The position numbers were made by a program, and so were the translations under genes. A DNA stretch of 64,000 bases from Saturnia japonica (Eukaryota > Arthropoda > Insecta > Lepidoptera > Saturniidae): contig CM065323.1 of assembly GCA_033032175.1 (NCBI GenBank), positions 8,432,001 through 8,496,000 of the forward strand, given 5' to 3'. The notes beneath the pieces were generated by a model, which ran no database searches, was not told the DNA's origin, and saw nothing but the letters and a program-made list of their open reading frames with translations. This document shows positions 1-10,862 of this stretch, piece by piece (position 1 is the first letter of the stretch; each line of letters begins with the position of its first letter).

Positions 1-291
1 AAAAAACAAACAAATTTGTCTTGACTTATATATAAAGCACAGTGCACTTGTATATAATGAACAAACAATACGCTTCTAAATAAATAAATAATATAGAATT
101 TGTCTAAATAGTATGAGGGATATCTTGTCTCTGTAGCACATAGTCGGATGTGTAACGTATAATTTCAAATGCAGTCTTCGTTTAAACAGTTGCTACCGAA
201 CGTCAATTGAATTTCCTGTCAGTATTTTAATGATTACTTTGAGTTACGTTACGTAATCAGTAGCTTTTAGTTGTTTTAACTGTTGGTTTTA

Positions 292-480
292 TTATAGATT
301 AGCAACCGCCCGCGATTTTGTACGCGTTGGTTACAATACTAAAAAACCAAATCAGTATCACATAGCTGATAACAATGAGGCTGAACGTAGCATTCTATTA
401 GTTTAAGAATTTCTAGAATTGGGTCAGTAGTTCCAGATAGAACCTCTTACAAACTTTAACCCTTTATAATAACATTATAG
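292..480 (-). repeat. Helitron-like repeat relic
   Basis: A run with 'gcaaccgcccgcg' at its left and 'cagtagttccaga' further right matches the two ends of the dispersed Helitron-like family seen better preserved at 44189-44856 and 32755-32996. The terminal CTAG and TC signatures are decayed here. Assignment is by motif resemblance only. Confidence 0.35.
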
Positions 481-839
481 TAGTCTCAAATATAGTATTG
501 TGTCTCTTAAATTATCTATACCAATATTATAGAGAGGAAAGATTTGATTTTTTTTTGTAATGGATAAACTCAAAAACTACTGGACTGATTTTAAAAATTC
601 CTTCACCAGTATAAAGCTACAGGATCAGTGTATAACATAGAGCTAATATTATAATTTGAAAAATTAATTTATTCCTCAAATGTCGATAGTTTTACACAAA
701 GTATAAAAAATTGCCTACATAGGTGCGTTGGCGATGTTTGTCGTATAAAATTAATACGGCTGAAACGGTGGGGGCACAGCTAGTGTACTATAAAGGACAA
801 AGTTTAGTTTTTTTTAATAGTATCACGGCACAGTTAAGG

Positions 840-1310
840 CGTTGTACACGATATAATCCTAAACCACCGGACCACCGGCCTGTAAACCTCTCCGCAGCTA
901 GCTGATCTCGAAATGCGACAAATCAAAAGTGAACCAATGTGACAGTTTATGTGTATGGTGATCGCTACCCAGTTAAATATAGATATCCTACCACCCCGCT
1001 TCATAACTTGATTTACACCGGTTGATCCCGGAATGCGACACGCCTAAGCGGGAAATACACTTACGGCCATTTTCAATAATCTATCTAGTTTTATTACTGA
1101 CGATAGAAATATATACCTGTCGGTATGCTTTTGTATGAACTAGCTATCCAAAGATACGATATTGAAATGCAAAAGCTTACAACATATTTACTTTTCTATC
1201 GTCAGTAAGAAAAACAGTGGTTATATTGACAATTGAAAACAGCCGTTAGTGTATGGTGGTCGCGATCTAGTTACATATAATTCTCGTGTCCAACCACCCT
1301 GCCAACTACT
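840..1310. repeat. Imperfect tandem pair of a roughly 120-bp unit
   Basis: Two diverged units follow each other. Unit one (about 898-1008) carries 'tgatctcgaaatgcgaca', then 'gtgtatggtgatcgc', then 'accaccccgc'. Unit two (about 1020-1310) carries 'tgatcccggaatgcgaca', 'gtgtatggtggtcgcga' and 'aaccaccctgcc', and is split by the MITE at 1062-1248. Related sequence recurs at 4600-4760 ('gctgatctcgaaacgcgaca', 'gatggtcgcga') and inverted at about 38395-38460. This is a dispersed repeat of unknown class. Confidence 0.5.
1062..1248. mobile_element. MITE with TA target duplication
   Basis: A 187-bp palindromic element. The outer inverted repeats are 'acggccattttcaat' on the left and its near complement ending 'attgaaaacagccgt' on the right. 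Inner arms 'actgacgatagaaa' and 'ttctatcgtcagt' also pair. It is bounded by TA dinucleotides (1062-1063 and 1247-1248), as expected for Tc1/mariner-type non-autonomous elements. It has no coding capacity. It interrupts the second unit of the tandem repeat at 840-1310, whose first unit provides an uninterrupted comparison. Confidence 0.75.
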
Positions 1311-2790
1311 TTACTATTAGATAACTTAAAAGTATCCACCTAGTAATATGTCTACTTATGAAAACCAATCTGACAAAGTATGATTTTTTATTTTTTTATT
1401 TACAACTCATAAAGCGTAAATTATTTTTCTCCACTTAGTGCTATTGCTTATAAATCAAAATTGTATTCGTATTCGCACTGTCTTCATTACTTTACATCAA
1501 GTATGAGTGTTGCAAGGTGATCGTCGACAAAAACGTACATTCTGACGTCAGATGTCATGCATTACCAAAGCTGTCAAATATCCATGGACACTGTACAGTA
1601 CAAATCATATGAATAATGGCTACTATTTTCTTTTGTTTCATTTTAACAAGCTCAAATTTTTTCTAGTTTTGTTATGTAATTACAGTGGTGTTTTACTCAA
1701 AATAGTTTGGCTACGAAGTGTAAAAAAATTGTATTTTCGACTTGGAGCAAACTATTCGAAAGGTATCATCTATCTGTTTCTGTAAAGTTGATACCAGTTT
1801 ATTAAAATCATGAATTCACTTTAACTTTTACACTAGAATATGTGGTAAATTACTGGTTCAATTGAATTGAAATTTAGTATAATTACTTCTTTCGCGATAT
1901 AGACGGTAACTAAAAATGGATTGTATGCAAATCCTATCCAAATTTTTAACGGTGTTAACTGACTAACAGACATATCAACATACTGGCCAAACTTCTGGGA
2001 TTAGGATCATGAAAATTAGCATGCGAGTTCCTTTCATACTGTAAGTAAGCACTAAGGAAGGATTTTTGGAAATACAACCCCTGAGGTGGTGAGAGAGGGG
2101 ATGAAAGTTTGTATGAAAATTCGTAATTTTTTAAGATAAATCTATGAAACATAGATCTAGCAATTCAGGTACAATGGGACAAACTCAACTATGATGAAAA
2201 CGAAGCCGCGGCAAAAGCGCTATTATAAGTGGAAAGTTGTGACAAGCCGCATTTAAAATCAATATTATAAGCAAAAAGAGTATATCAACGCAGATCGTTA
2301 CAAAATAGTTTGTCAACTACAATTTTTATTAAGTATCAATATTTTAAACACTTTACCTTTCGTAATTTTTGCGAAAGGATTTTATTGAACGAAATTTTGC
2401 AATATATTTTTATTGGCTCGGCCTCATGAGGGACAATAATTTATGGTGATTCAAGCTTTATTTGGTAGGAATAAATGGCCATTTGACCAAATAAGAATAC
2501 ATTCCGTGTCATTTAAGATGTGAGCGACAAATATTGAGGTGTGATTCTAAACACGAAAATTATGTAATTTAACGAAAATGCAGTTCTTTAAAGAGTCGAT
2601 TTGATTTATTTCAAATAACGATTGAAATGCTCACAATTTAAATGAGATAAATGTACAGTTCAGATTTAATTCACGTTAAATGTTAAATTGCATTTTAGGA
2701 GGCATTAAGAAATGATTTATTTTATATCTTTATTCTACATTTTTCTTAATTAATTGCTTAATGTACGAATTTTTTAATAGACTTCAAAAA
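1311..2790. other. Unassigned AT-rich sequence
   Basis: No gene, RNA or recognisable element seen. Open frames here are short (up to 77 codons) and look like chance frames in AT-rich DNA. Confidence 0.4.
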
Positions 2791-2970
2791 AAGAAGGTTA
2801 TATGTTCGAATGTATAGGTATAACTTTTTTATTTATGAACCGATTTCGATGATTCTTTTTTATATGGAAAGGGGATACCTCAAGGAGGGTGTTCCAATAT
2901 TTCATTGGTTTTGGACTTTCAACTTCGAACTTCTCATTGTCACTAAAGTTGGTTTTCTTTTATGTTAAAA
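2790..2970. repeat. Dispersed repeat, copy 1 (pair with 34995-35190)
   Basis: Contains 'gaaccgatttcgatgattc' followed by 'ggatacctcaaggaggg', 'ttcattgg' and 'gttggttttcttt'. The same words occur in the same order at about 35030-35175. The pattern is typical of a common lepidopteran interspersed repeat; the class is not determined. Confidence 0.5.
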
Positions 2971-3345
2971 ATTGTCTTGTCCTAAATCAATACAAACCTC
3001 TAAAAATTGTCTGTTTTCTACGAGACCTTATCAACCGTTTTATAATACGTGTCTTATAACACCAAAAGCACCAAAGTAAATCTGACCGATAATTCGAATT
3101 TTTTTTTTTTTTGTATCCATGGCAAATATTTTACTGTTAGGTTCAAAATAAAAATAAAAATCTTTATTTAATTTAGGCCTTAAGAAAGCACTTGTGGACG
3201 TCAAAACACTACTACCGGTTCAGATAATATCCCAGTCATCGAGAAGATCCGGGATGAAACTCGATCGCGTTTATCTTTTTTTTTCAACTGTACAATAGTA
3301 TTAATACATAACAATAATGTCAATAACAACCATATAATTCAGTGG

Positions 3346-3792
3346 ATGCACACAGAGAAGGAGTCACTTCCATACATCACTATCATTCACTTATTGATCC
3401 AAAATAATTTATGTCTATTTCTAGTAGGTATTAAAACTATGTTGGTCTTTAACAAAATCTGGCTTGTCAAAACTAATTTCTATGAATACTTGATTATTTT
3501 TTTCCAAATTATCAGTCAGTCAGACCTACTTGGCTGTTTATGTATTATTGGATTTAAAAATTCTATGGATAACAAAATTAATTGTTATTCTGCAAAATAC
3601 CTAAAATTAAGTAATAATTATGTTATCCGCAAGTCTACACTGCTATTATCAACAGGTGGTATTTGTATGTTTGCAGGAGCGTGGCTACTTTTTTTCGGGA
3701 TACTATCAAAAATCTTACTGATTTCTACTAAATCTACTAACATCCAATTGAAAATCTACTATGTTTATGTCTACATCTTAAGAAAAGTTTAA
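3346..3792 (+). other. 148-codon open frame, unsupported as a gene
   Basis: An uninterrupted frame from ATG to TAA, long for DNA this AT-rich. The conceptual product is hydrophobic, with a candidate membrane segment near residues 103-126 (around 'GGICMFAGAWLLFFG') and no domain I recognise. Codon choice follows local AT content, with no sign of splicing signals or a promoter. It may be a chance frame, a decayed transposon frame or an exon fragment; I cannot tell which. Confidence 0.15.
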
Positions 3793-4499
3793 TAAATCAA
3801 ACAAGTTCATAAGTATTTATATAAGCATCGTTATAATCATTTACTTTGTTTTTACATTCCTTATTAAAATAAAATAAAAATATGTAATAGAAAGTCATGT
3901 TTAGCCTGAAAGTTGGAGAATATGTATCAATAAGTTTAATGTTATTATTATTGTGTACGCTGTCGCAGGCGATTGTTAGTATTTTATATTCTCTGTATAA
4001 ATATCTACTTTAATAATGTATCGTTTATCTAACTCATTGCATATTTATTTATGTATGTAAGTCCTAGATACATTACATTTTGCTTGGCAGCTATTGCGAC
4101 AAACCTTTCGCAAGCTTCCATCTACTTTTAGGATACGATTACAAAAGGTTCGTTTTTTTTTCTCACACTTTATTTTGTGTAAAGGAGTAATTAAGAGACA
4201 CATAATAATCTGTTGGTTGTATTATTTACCAAAACAAACTATATCGAATAAAAGTATATATAAATATTGGAATTATTATGTTCATTGTTATTGCGTAGAT
4301 TGTGTATATCTTGATTAACAAGCCATGGTCGACTTTATACTAAATTAGTACCTACTTAACAGCAGAATACTCAAGAACATGCCATAAAAAAATAATAGCG
4401 CGCGTCTACATCATTGTGAATCAAAACAAATTAACCAGAAGTACTTGAGTTAGTTTTTCAAACAAAATGCTCCACTTTTTTACAGTCGTACGTAAAATT

Positions 4500-4790
4500 G
4501 ATGCATTGTAGCGGATGATAAGAACACAGTTATATAAAAACAACGGCGATCGCCAAAAGTTCGACAATCCACCAACGGTCGCCGCTTTCATGACATTCTT
4601 TAAGCCTCCGGATACACAATGGCTGATCTCGAAACGCGACAATCCAAAGGTGAGTTATTACGAGGGGATTATCACTCTATCCATGATGGTCGCGATAAAT
4701 ATCCATATCACCTCGCTTGATTACTGGCTAATACCGGCTAATCCTGGATTACAATGGCGACTGTTTTACCTTGTGTGTGGTGTCGCGATC
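4500..4790. repeat. Dispersed repeat fragment related to 840-1310
   Basis: Shares 'gctgatctcgaaacgcgaca' and 'gatggtcgcga' with the tandem units at 840-1310 (one or two mismatches). The local 120-codon frame (4515-4877) runs across repeat and non-repeat sequence and has no recognisable domain, so I do not call it a gene. Confidence 0.4.
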
Positions 4791-5021
4791 CTGTCGGCCA
4801 TTATTATCTGTCCCAATAATTTTTTCCTTCCTTGCAGCAGACATTTTTCTTGTTATTTTTGTATTTTCAAATTCTGATAAATATCCAACCTAAATACATT
4901 TTGGTAATGAAATGTATATGAGGTACCAGGTAGTTGTAGCAAGTCACTCACATCTTTAATTTTTGTACCTCATAAATATATCTATCATAACTAATAATTA
5001 TTGTAAATCTATATGATACTG

Positions 5022-5460
5022 CTTAGGGAGAAAACTTCGGACTCCTTTTTAAGGATATGCCGCGCACGCAGGAGCGTGAGATTTGGCATGGTAAATGTTT
5101 ATAAGGAGTGAAGAAAGATAATTGATTTATATAATATATGTTACAAATATATTAAGGGCCGATTTTTCAATCACTAGATAACTTTATTTACGGATTTTTT
5201 TTACAAAACGCCAAACTTATTCCTCAAATGAAGTTATTAGGTGATTGAAAAATCGGCCCTTAGTTAAACAAAATAATACTCAAAGTACTACCACAACAGG
5301 TGGCATTGAACTAAGACCCCCGAAAACGTTAATATTGATGATACTTAGTGAAAAGTTACAGCAAGTTATATAGCATTATTTATTATTATCATACTTATAA
5401 TATATACTGATATACTGAATATAAAACAGATAATAGTAACTATATAATCAAAATTTAGCT
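5022..5460. repeat. Copy 1 of a three-copy dispersed repeat, split by a MITE
   Basis: Shares ordered blocks with 37999-38345 and 47850-48205: 'gaaaacttcggac', 'cctttttaag', 'agatttggcatggt', 'gccattgaact', 'acccccc' or a variant, and 'acagcaagt'. Here the repeat is interrupted at the 'aatatatta' position by the MITE at 5153-5262. The two other copies give the uninterrupted site. No coding capacity; class unknown. Confidence 0.6.
5153..5262. mobile_element. 106-bp MITE with TA target duplication
   Basis: Near-perfect inverted repeats of about 30 bp: the left arm starts 'agggccgatttttcaatcac' and the right arm ends with its complement 'gtgattgaaaaatcggccct'. Flanking TA duplications lie at 5153-5154 and 5261-5262. 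The arms extend to 'agataactt'/'aagttatta' with a few mismatches. No coding capacity; it fits a Tc1/mariner-type non-autonomous element. It sits inside the older repeat at 5022-5460. Confidence 0.85.
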
Positions 5461-5489
5461 GATCTAATTTGGGCCATTGGGTTACCGCT

Positions 5490-5690
5490 ACTTATTATAA
5501 ATGCAAAAGTGAGTTTTTTTGTTATCCAATCACAAAAAACGGCTGAACGGATTTGAATGTTATTTATCACACTGCTAGTATACCAACTGGATTAATTAAC
5601 ACAGAATATTTTTTATCCAGGTGAATTACATATTTTTAATTTCTCTCTGAACCCAATTTTGAATTCCACGCAGTTCCGGGAAGAAGCTAG
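5490..5690 (+). repeat. Helitron-like non-autonomous repeat
   Basis: Begins near 'ttattataaatgcaaaagt', continues through 'acggctgaacggatt' and 'ttttttatccaggt', and ends 'gaagctag' directly before T. A CTAG end before a T is the expected 3' end of a Helitron. Similar copies lie at 40660-40780, 44590-44765, 46585-46760 and 57605-57795. Confidence 0.5.
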
Positions 5691-6132
5691 TAATATAATA
5701 TATCAAAACAGAAATAAAACTACGGTTACCATGTGGTAAAGTTTAGGACACCTTTATGAAACTTTCGATCGACCCCGCTTAAGACGAGCTTTTTATGGAG
5801 CATATTCTACATTTACGACTATAAAATAAATTATAATGAGTATGGCTCTAGTTAACACAGTTTTTATGTTATACTAACTATACAAGAAATTCTCTATGAT
5901 ATTGTAATTGTTATGATGTGTAAAGCAGAAATAAAGTGTTTCAAATTTTTTACATAATCTTGTTTTAGTATAGGGTAACATTGTGTGATGCGCGCACATC
6001 ATATTATTGTGATGGAATGACTTTAATAATTGTTTTATTATTCTTACTATTAGTGTAATTTTTTATTTAGTAATTTTAATTTGATCACAATAATGTTCAT
6101 TTAATAAACCGTTACATTATTTTTACATACAT

Positions 6133-6240
6133 ATATACCAACACGCCTGTAGCCCCGAAGGGTTAGGAAGAGGTAAGTTACTCATACATTCACAGTTAAT
6201 ATAGTCAATAGGGGGTGAGCCTATTGCCACTACATTAAAC
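6133..6240 (-). repeat. SINE 3' fragment (same family as 38885-39158)
   Basis: The blocks 'cacgcctgta', 'gaagggttagg' and 'agggggtgagcctattgcc' match the 3' part of the SINE at 38885-39158 in order and orientation. The tRNA-like head with its A and B boxes is missing. Confidence 0.55.
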
Positions 6241-6249
6241 ACTATCAAT

Positions 6250-7900
6250 AAAACTATGATAAAACTTATAAAAAATTATGATATACAATTACAATAAAAC
6301 ATTATCATTGATAGATAAAACTTCATCGTATTTTTGGCACGCGGGATAATAATTATGGAATTATTTGTCTTTTGTAACGGCAAAGAAGTATATAATAACT
6401 TCTTACGCGTGTATTTATGTAAAAATTTATTTTTTAATAATAAAATATGAAGTTCTACCGTGTTTTTTATTTTATTTTAATGATGACAGAAATGACAGAA
6501 GTCAGTGATAACTTTTTATTCGAGTTTGTTCTAACATATACAATGGACTCGTATCTTTTTTTCTTTTTCCCATAATTAATTGCAAGATACTGATCCATTC
6601 AATGCATTATTTTAATGCTACAATGTTAATTACTTTTGTTTCTTTTGTATTAATTGAAATTATTATTATATATTATTAGTAATGTTCCATACAATGTAAT
6701 AACTTACTTATTTTTATTTTTTTAATTACAATTGCGATATTGTATTTTGTAAAGGTATTGGGCGCTTATAATAGATTCGCATATCTGTATTGGATAATAT
6801 TTATAAAAAATAGATCAAGGTATATAATATGCGCACTGTTCGCGCATCTTTAATAAATAAACTAAGTTTATTTGGTTTTCAATAAAAGGGTAGAGGAGCA
6901 GGTTAAAAAATTATACTTTTTTAAAACATGTAGAGATATATAACTTGTATTAGGTATCACAAAATCGAAATAAGTTAAACATTTCAATTATTCATCAGTA
7001 TACTTGTTAATAATGTTGAGAACAGCATGCACCTGCATCGGCTTTATAAAATAATAAATAATTTACGTAATACACTATTTTAATTTATCTTGTTCCTTAC
7101 CTCGATAAACTGTGCGAGTCACGGAAACATTTTCGATTGCTCTCTCTCGAGTGATCTGGGGAAAAAATTATAATTAATTATTTTTGTCATTCTTTCTGGC
7201 TATAATATAATATGCATGTATGTTTTTATATTCAAACGTTTTCATTTTGTTGATAATTTAGGGATTAAGAGTGAACAAAGTTTAAATACCAAATGCTGAT
7301 ATTATTTTATTCTAATAATTTAATAATATTATAATCCACATTGGGTCAAGAAATATTAACATATTCGTTTGTATTTAGGCGTTATTTTGCCTGTAAAATT
7401 GGCCCCCTAAACGCGTATTGCGTATTTCGTATTAAGCACCAGCTAGGTACCGAATATAATATAAACTAGCTACTTCAAAGTAAATATGTAACGGTTTCTG
7501 CTATCAATTTTCCGAAATAATTAATTAGAGTGCTGATATGTTATGTATGTTAGGTTTTTCCTGCCATATACACAGGTCCCTCTGAATAGGTAAACTTCTC
7601 CAGTAGATCGAATCGCGTGTGGTCGAATTTAGTTTAAAACATTGTTCTTGAACGAAATTACAGCGAATATAATCATTTAGAAAAGGTTTCAATTGATTAA
7701 CATAATTCCAAACCTTTGTAGTGTTAGTAGACACCATTTTCACAAATCTATTTTTATTAGATAAAAATCTAAGTCATCATCGTTAAATTTAATATAATTT
7801 TTAATTACCCGATATTAAGTAGGAATATTAGTATATACTCAAAAGTGTTTGCAATTCTATTAGACTTACATCCTACAACCTAGGTATTTATGTTGAGTGT
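6250..7900. other. Unassigned AT-rich sequence
   Basis: Nothing recognisable on either strand. Very AT-rich with short homopolymer runs; open frames are short. Confidence 0.4.
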
Positions 7901-7919
7901 TTTTTAGCATCTTACTTTC

Positions 7920-8040
7920 TTTTTCAATCTGACTCTGCTGTTAGCCATAGGAGGCCTGAAGTCTCAGGCGGTTTTTACAGTTTCATCGGGCTTGGGGGCT
8001 AGCGCTTAAGCCACTCGGCTGCGAAAGCGTGGCAACAAGC
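7920..8040 (-). repeat. Possible tRNA-derived SINE relic
   Basis: On the minus strand 'agccgagtggcttaagcg' (complement of about 8007-8024) resembles a tRNA-type A box of the Ser/Leu kind. No convincing B box follows, so this is at best a degraded SINE head and not a working tRNA gene. Confidence 0.25.
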
Positions 8041-8319
8041 AACAAGCTCAACCTCAATACAATTACGGTGCTGCCTGCCTCCCACATCATTACGAATAAT
8101 AAAAATGCACGCGCGGTTCTTGATCATAATTTTGCTGCGGAGTTATTTTAAAACTGTGATATCTCCTAAGATATTCATTGAAATCAATTGATGAGATAGG
8201 CAATTTTATTTAAAATTAAGTACTCGTGATGAATAAAGTATTTATTTCAATGAAGATTAATACCATGTTTATAAAAACACCTTCCGCCATTAATGCATTA
8301 TTTTAGAACAAATTTTACG

Positions 8320-8552
8320 CAGTGCACGCAATAGAAGCTCTCAAAAGGAATAAAATTTATCCGTTTTTGCAACATGTTTCGTTGATGCTCCGCTCCTATT
8401 GGTCGTGGCGTGATATTATATAGTCTATAGCCTTCCTAAATAATTGGGCTATCCAACACTAAAATAATTTTTCCATTCGAACCAGTAGTTCTTGAGATTA
8501 GCGCGTTCAACCAAATAATCAGACTCTTCAGCTTTATAAAATTAGTATTAGT
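8320..8552 (-). repeat. Helitron-like repeat inside S-A
   Basis: Matches 32755-32996 block by block: 'gaagctctcaaaag', 'tttttgcaacat', 'gctccgctcctattggt', 'ggctatccaacact', 'gagattagcgcg', 'ctcttcagcttta'. On the minus strand the family starts TCTATACTAATATTATAAAG, typical of a Helitron 5' end. Duplicated with S at 14789-15022. Confidence 0.55.
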
Positions 8553-8564
8553 ATACATTTATGG

Positions 8565-8765
8565 AACTTCACGCGACGTCCTTAAGGATCGGAACGAGTG
8601 GTACTTTGTGGACGTCAAGCAATCAGGCAAGCTCTAGGAAAGTACTTGAAGTGAGATCAACAATAAAATACAGGGGTGCGTTAGCAGCGGCGACGCCGTA
8701 GAGATTTTGTCGAGTAAATTTAACACTTTTCACATTTAGCATTTAAACCGTTGGGCACAGCTAGT
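8565..8765 (+). repeat. Helitron-like repeat inside S-A ending CTAG|T
   Basis: Ends 'gggcacagctag' before T (8762-8765). The blocks 'gaacttcacgcgacgt', 'gtacttgaagtgaga' and 'gcgttagcagcggcg' match the copies at 39163-39435 and, in the opposite orientation, 44189-44856. Duplicated with S at about 15035-15235. Confidence 0.5.
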
Positions 8766-9369
8766 CTTGTTTGTAAAAGTAGGACAATTTCATAACCTCA
8801 AACAATAATTCAATATAAATTGTAAATTTTATGAGATTATAGACCAATTTGTAACATTATCTATTAAAAGTCTAATTGACAGACTCAATAAAATAATCTA
8901 AGTTATTTATTTACTGTAATATATTTATAAAAGTCATACTTGATTATATTTAAAGAAAGTTTCATAAATTACGTTTTAGTTGGTTGTAACACCACGGGAT
9001 TTTAAAATAAGTTATTATATTTGCCTGATCCAACTTTGTAGCGTGAACAGATAAGTAAACATCTTGTGCTTTTTGCGATTTTGTGAGCACCGATTGTTCT
9101 ATGACTCGTATGAGCAAGAATAAATTATATCACGTTTTCAATCTAAAATTGAAAGCATTAATTGTGAGTTACTGCATAAATAATTTACTTAATAAGAACT
9201 GTAATCTAATATTTTTCTATTCTAAAAATGTGAAAGTACGTTTGTTTGAATGTTTGATCATCAATCGCGCCTAAATGACTGGAGGGGTTTGGATTCAAAT
9301 TTGGAATAGAAGCTGACTATATCCTGAAATTGGTCATAGGATACATAACGATGTAAAATGAGGAAAAAA

Positions 9370-9520
9370 ACAATTAATAGTAAAGTTTGATTAAAAATGA
9401 TTTTTTTATATCACGACGGTGGCTACAAGATTGCGGTCTGCCTGACGGTAAGCGGTCACCGCATATTATGGACGCTTGCCATACCATAAAGCATCGCATG
9501 CGCGTTGCAGACCTTTTAAA
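9370..9520. repeat. LINE/SINE-tail-like repeat inside S-A
   Basis: The pattern 'gacggtaagcggtcaccgc', then 'tatggacgcttgcc', then 'gcgcgttgcagacc' is a familiar lepidopteran interspersed-repeat signature. Related wording appears at 59850-60010 and 43420-43480. The 106-codon minus-strand frame here (9466-9786) has no recognisable domain and is probably a shadow. Repeated at 15840-15990. Confidence 0.4.
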
Positions 9521-10164
9521 AAACGTTTCGTTTCACTCGTGAAGAAGCCCATATAGTAGTCTAATTGAAAAATCACAGCTGAGGACTTATATTCCTCTGA
9601 AAAAGGACTGTTCACGACCATTTTTTTAGCTCCAAGGAGAGAGGATGAACTCTCTGTCGATAGCGAGCGGTACGATGGTGGAAAGCAGTCACTGAATATA
9701 TTTAATTGCGAGTAAAAAAAAAAATACAAGACGTAACTGATTACTATATAATAAATCATAAAAAGTCCTAAGCAAAATAATTTCAATGATGAACGAGGAA
9801 AATCAGAAATATACGTTTGTAAGTATGTGCTATATTTGACGCAATATCCGTCATAACATCACTTGAGTCCACTTAGTTAGGGCATAACCTAAATTCTACA
9901 ATATGCGTAATCAATTCACTGTTGTACAGACAGCAAATAAATGTAATTTTATTGGCCAATAAATTATTATTAATGTTTATTAAAATTATATTGATTATAA
10001 CTTTAGGATTTGTGCTAGCAAATATTAATTATGAAAAATAAAATAATATAAATTAAATAAGTCAATAATTAAGTAAATGGGTATATTTCTCATCTATACA
10101 ATTAATAAAATTGAAGTGTCTGTTTTTAATGTCAAAATAACAGTTTTTTACTTAATACATAATT

Positions 10165-10619
10165 ATGAAAGTCCATGAAAGAAGCCCGTTTTTTTTTTAT
10201 TTTTGTCTGTCTGTCTCTCTGTTTGTTCCGAGTAATCTCCGAAACGGTTGGATCGATTTTGACAGGACTTTCACTGGTTTATACACAGCTGAATTTATAG
10301 GGAGTAACTTAGGCTACTTTCATTTTATAAAAATAATTAGGGTTCCGTACAAATTAAAAAAAAACTGGTGATGGTGAATCAATTCGGGTGCTTAAATGGC
10401 TTATGCTGAGTGAACCATAAGAGATATAGCAAATTAATGTACTACATAATTATAGGCATTAAAAAGACCTAGAAAAAAGTCCGGGACAGTGGGTATATAT
10501 CTATCTTCTAAGGAACACCCACAATAAGCATTTTTGTCTTTAAAATAGCCGGGAGCGGGGGAGCAAGATTCGCGCGGGCATTCTGTAGTCCACGTGAGCG
10601 AAGCCACGGGCACAGCTAG
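10165..10619 (+). repeat. Helitron-like repeat inside S-A, CTAG end at 10616-10619
   Basis: Contains 'gtctgtctgtctctctg', 'gaaacggttggatcgattt' and 'agggttccgtac', and ends 'acgggcacagctag' before T. These are hallmark words of a lepidopteran repeat; the terminal CTAG|T favours a Helitron-type origin. The 68-codon frame at its start is not a gene. Duplicated at 16635-17089. Confidence 0.5.
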
Positions 10620-10862
10620 TTTATCTATAAAAATAATTAATATAAGACTTAAAAACTAACATCCACCATAATGGTACCCTAGGCGTTTCACGTTCCTGAA
10701 TCAGTTGGAGTATATCCAGGAATCGAACGAGGTAAGGGGCGGGCATCGGTATCGGATAGTGGTAGGGTATATATTTGTAACCAACTGCTTCGCAAACCAC
10801 CATGAACATGTTCATAAGCTCTTTACAAAAACTCATTTAATTTGTCGCGTATCGGGATCAGT

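Noticed and set aside
5153..5262. piggyBac-type element with TTAA duplication
   Set aside because: TTAA occurs at the left end only; the symmetric flanks are TA, and the paralogous empty sites support TA.
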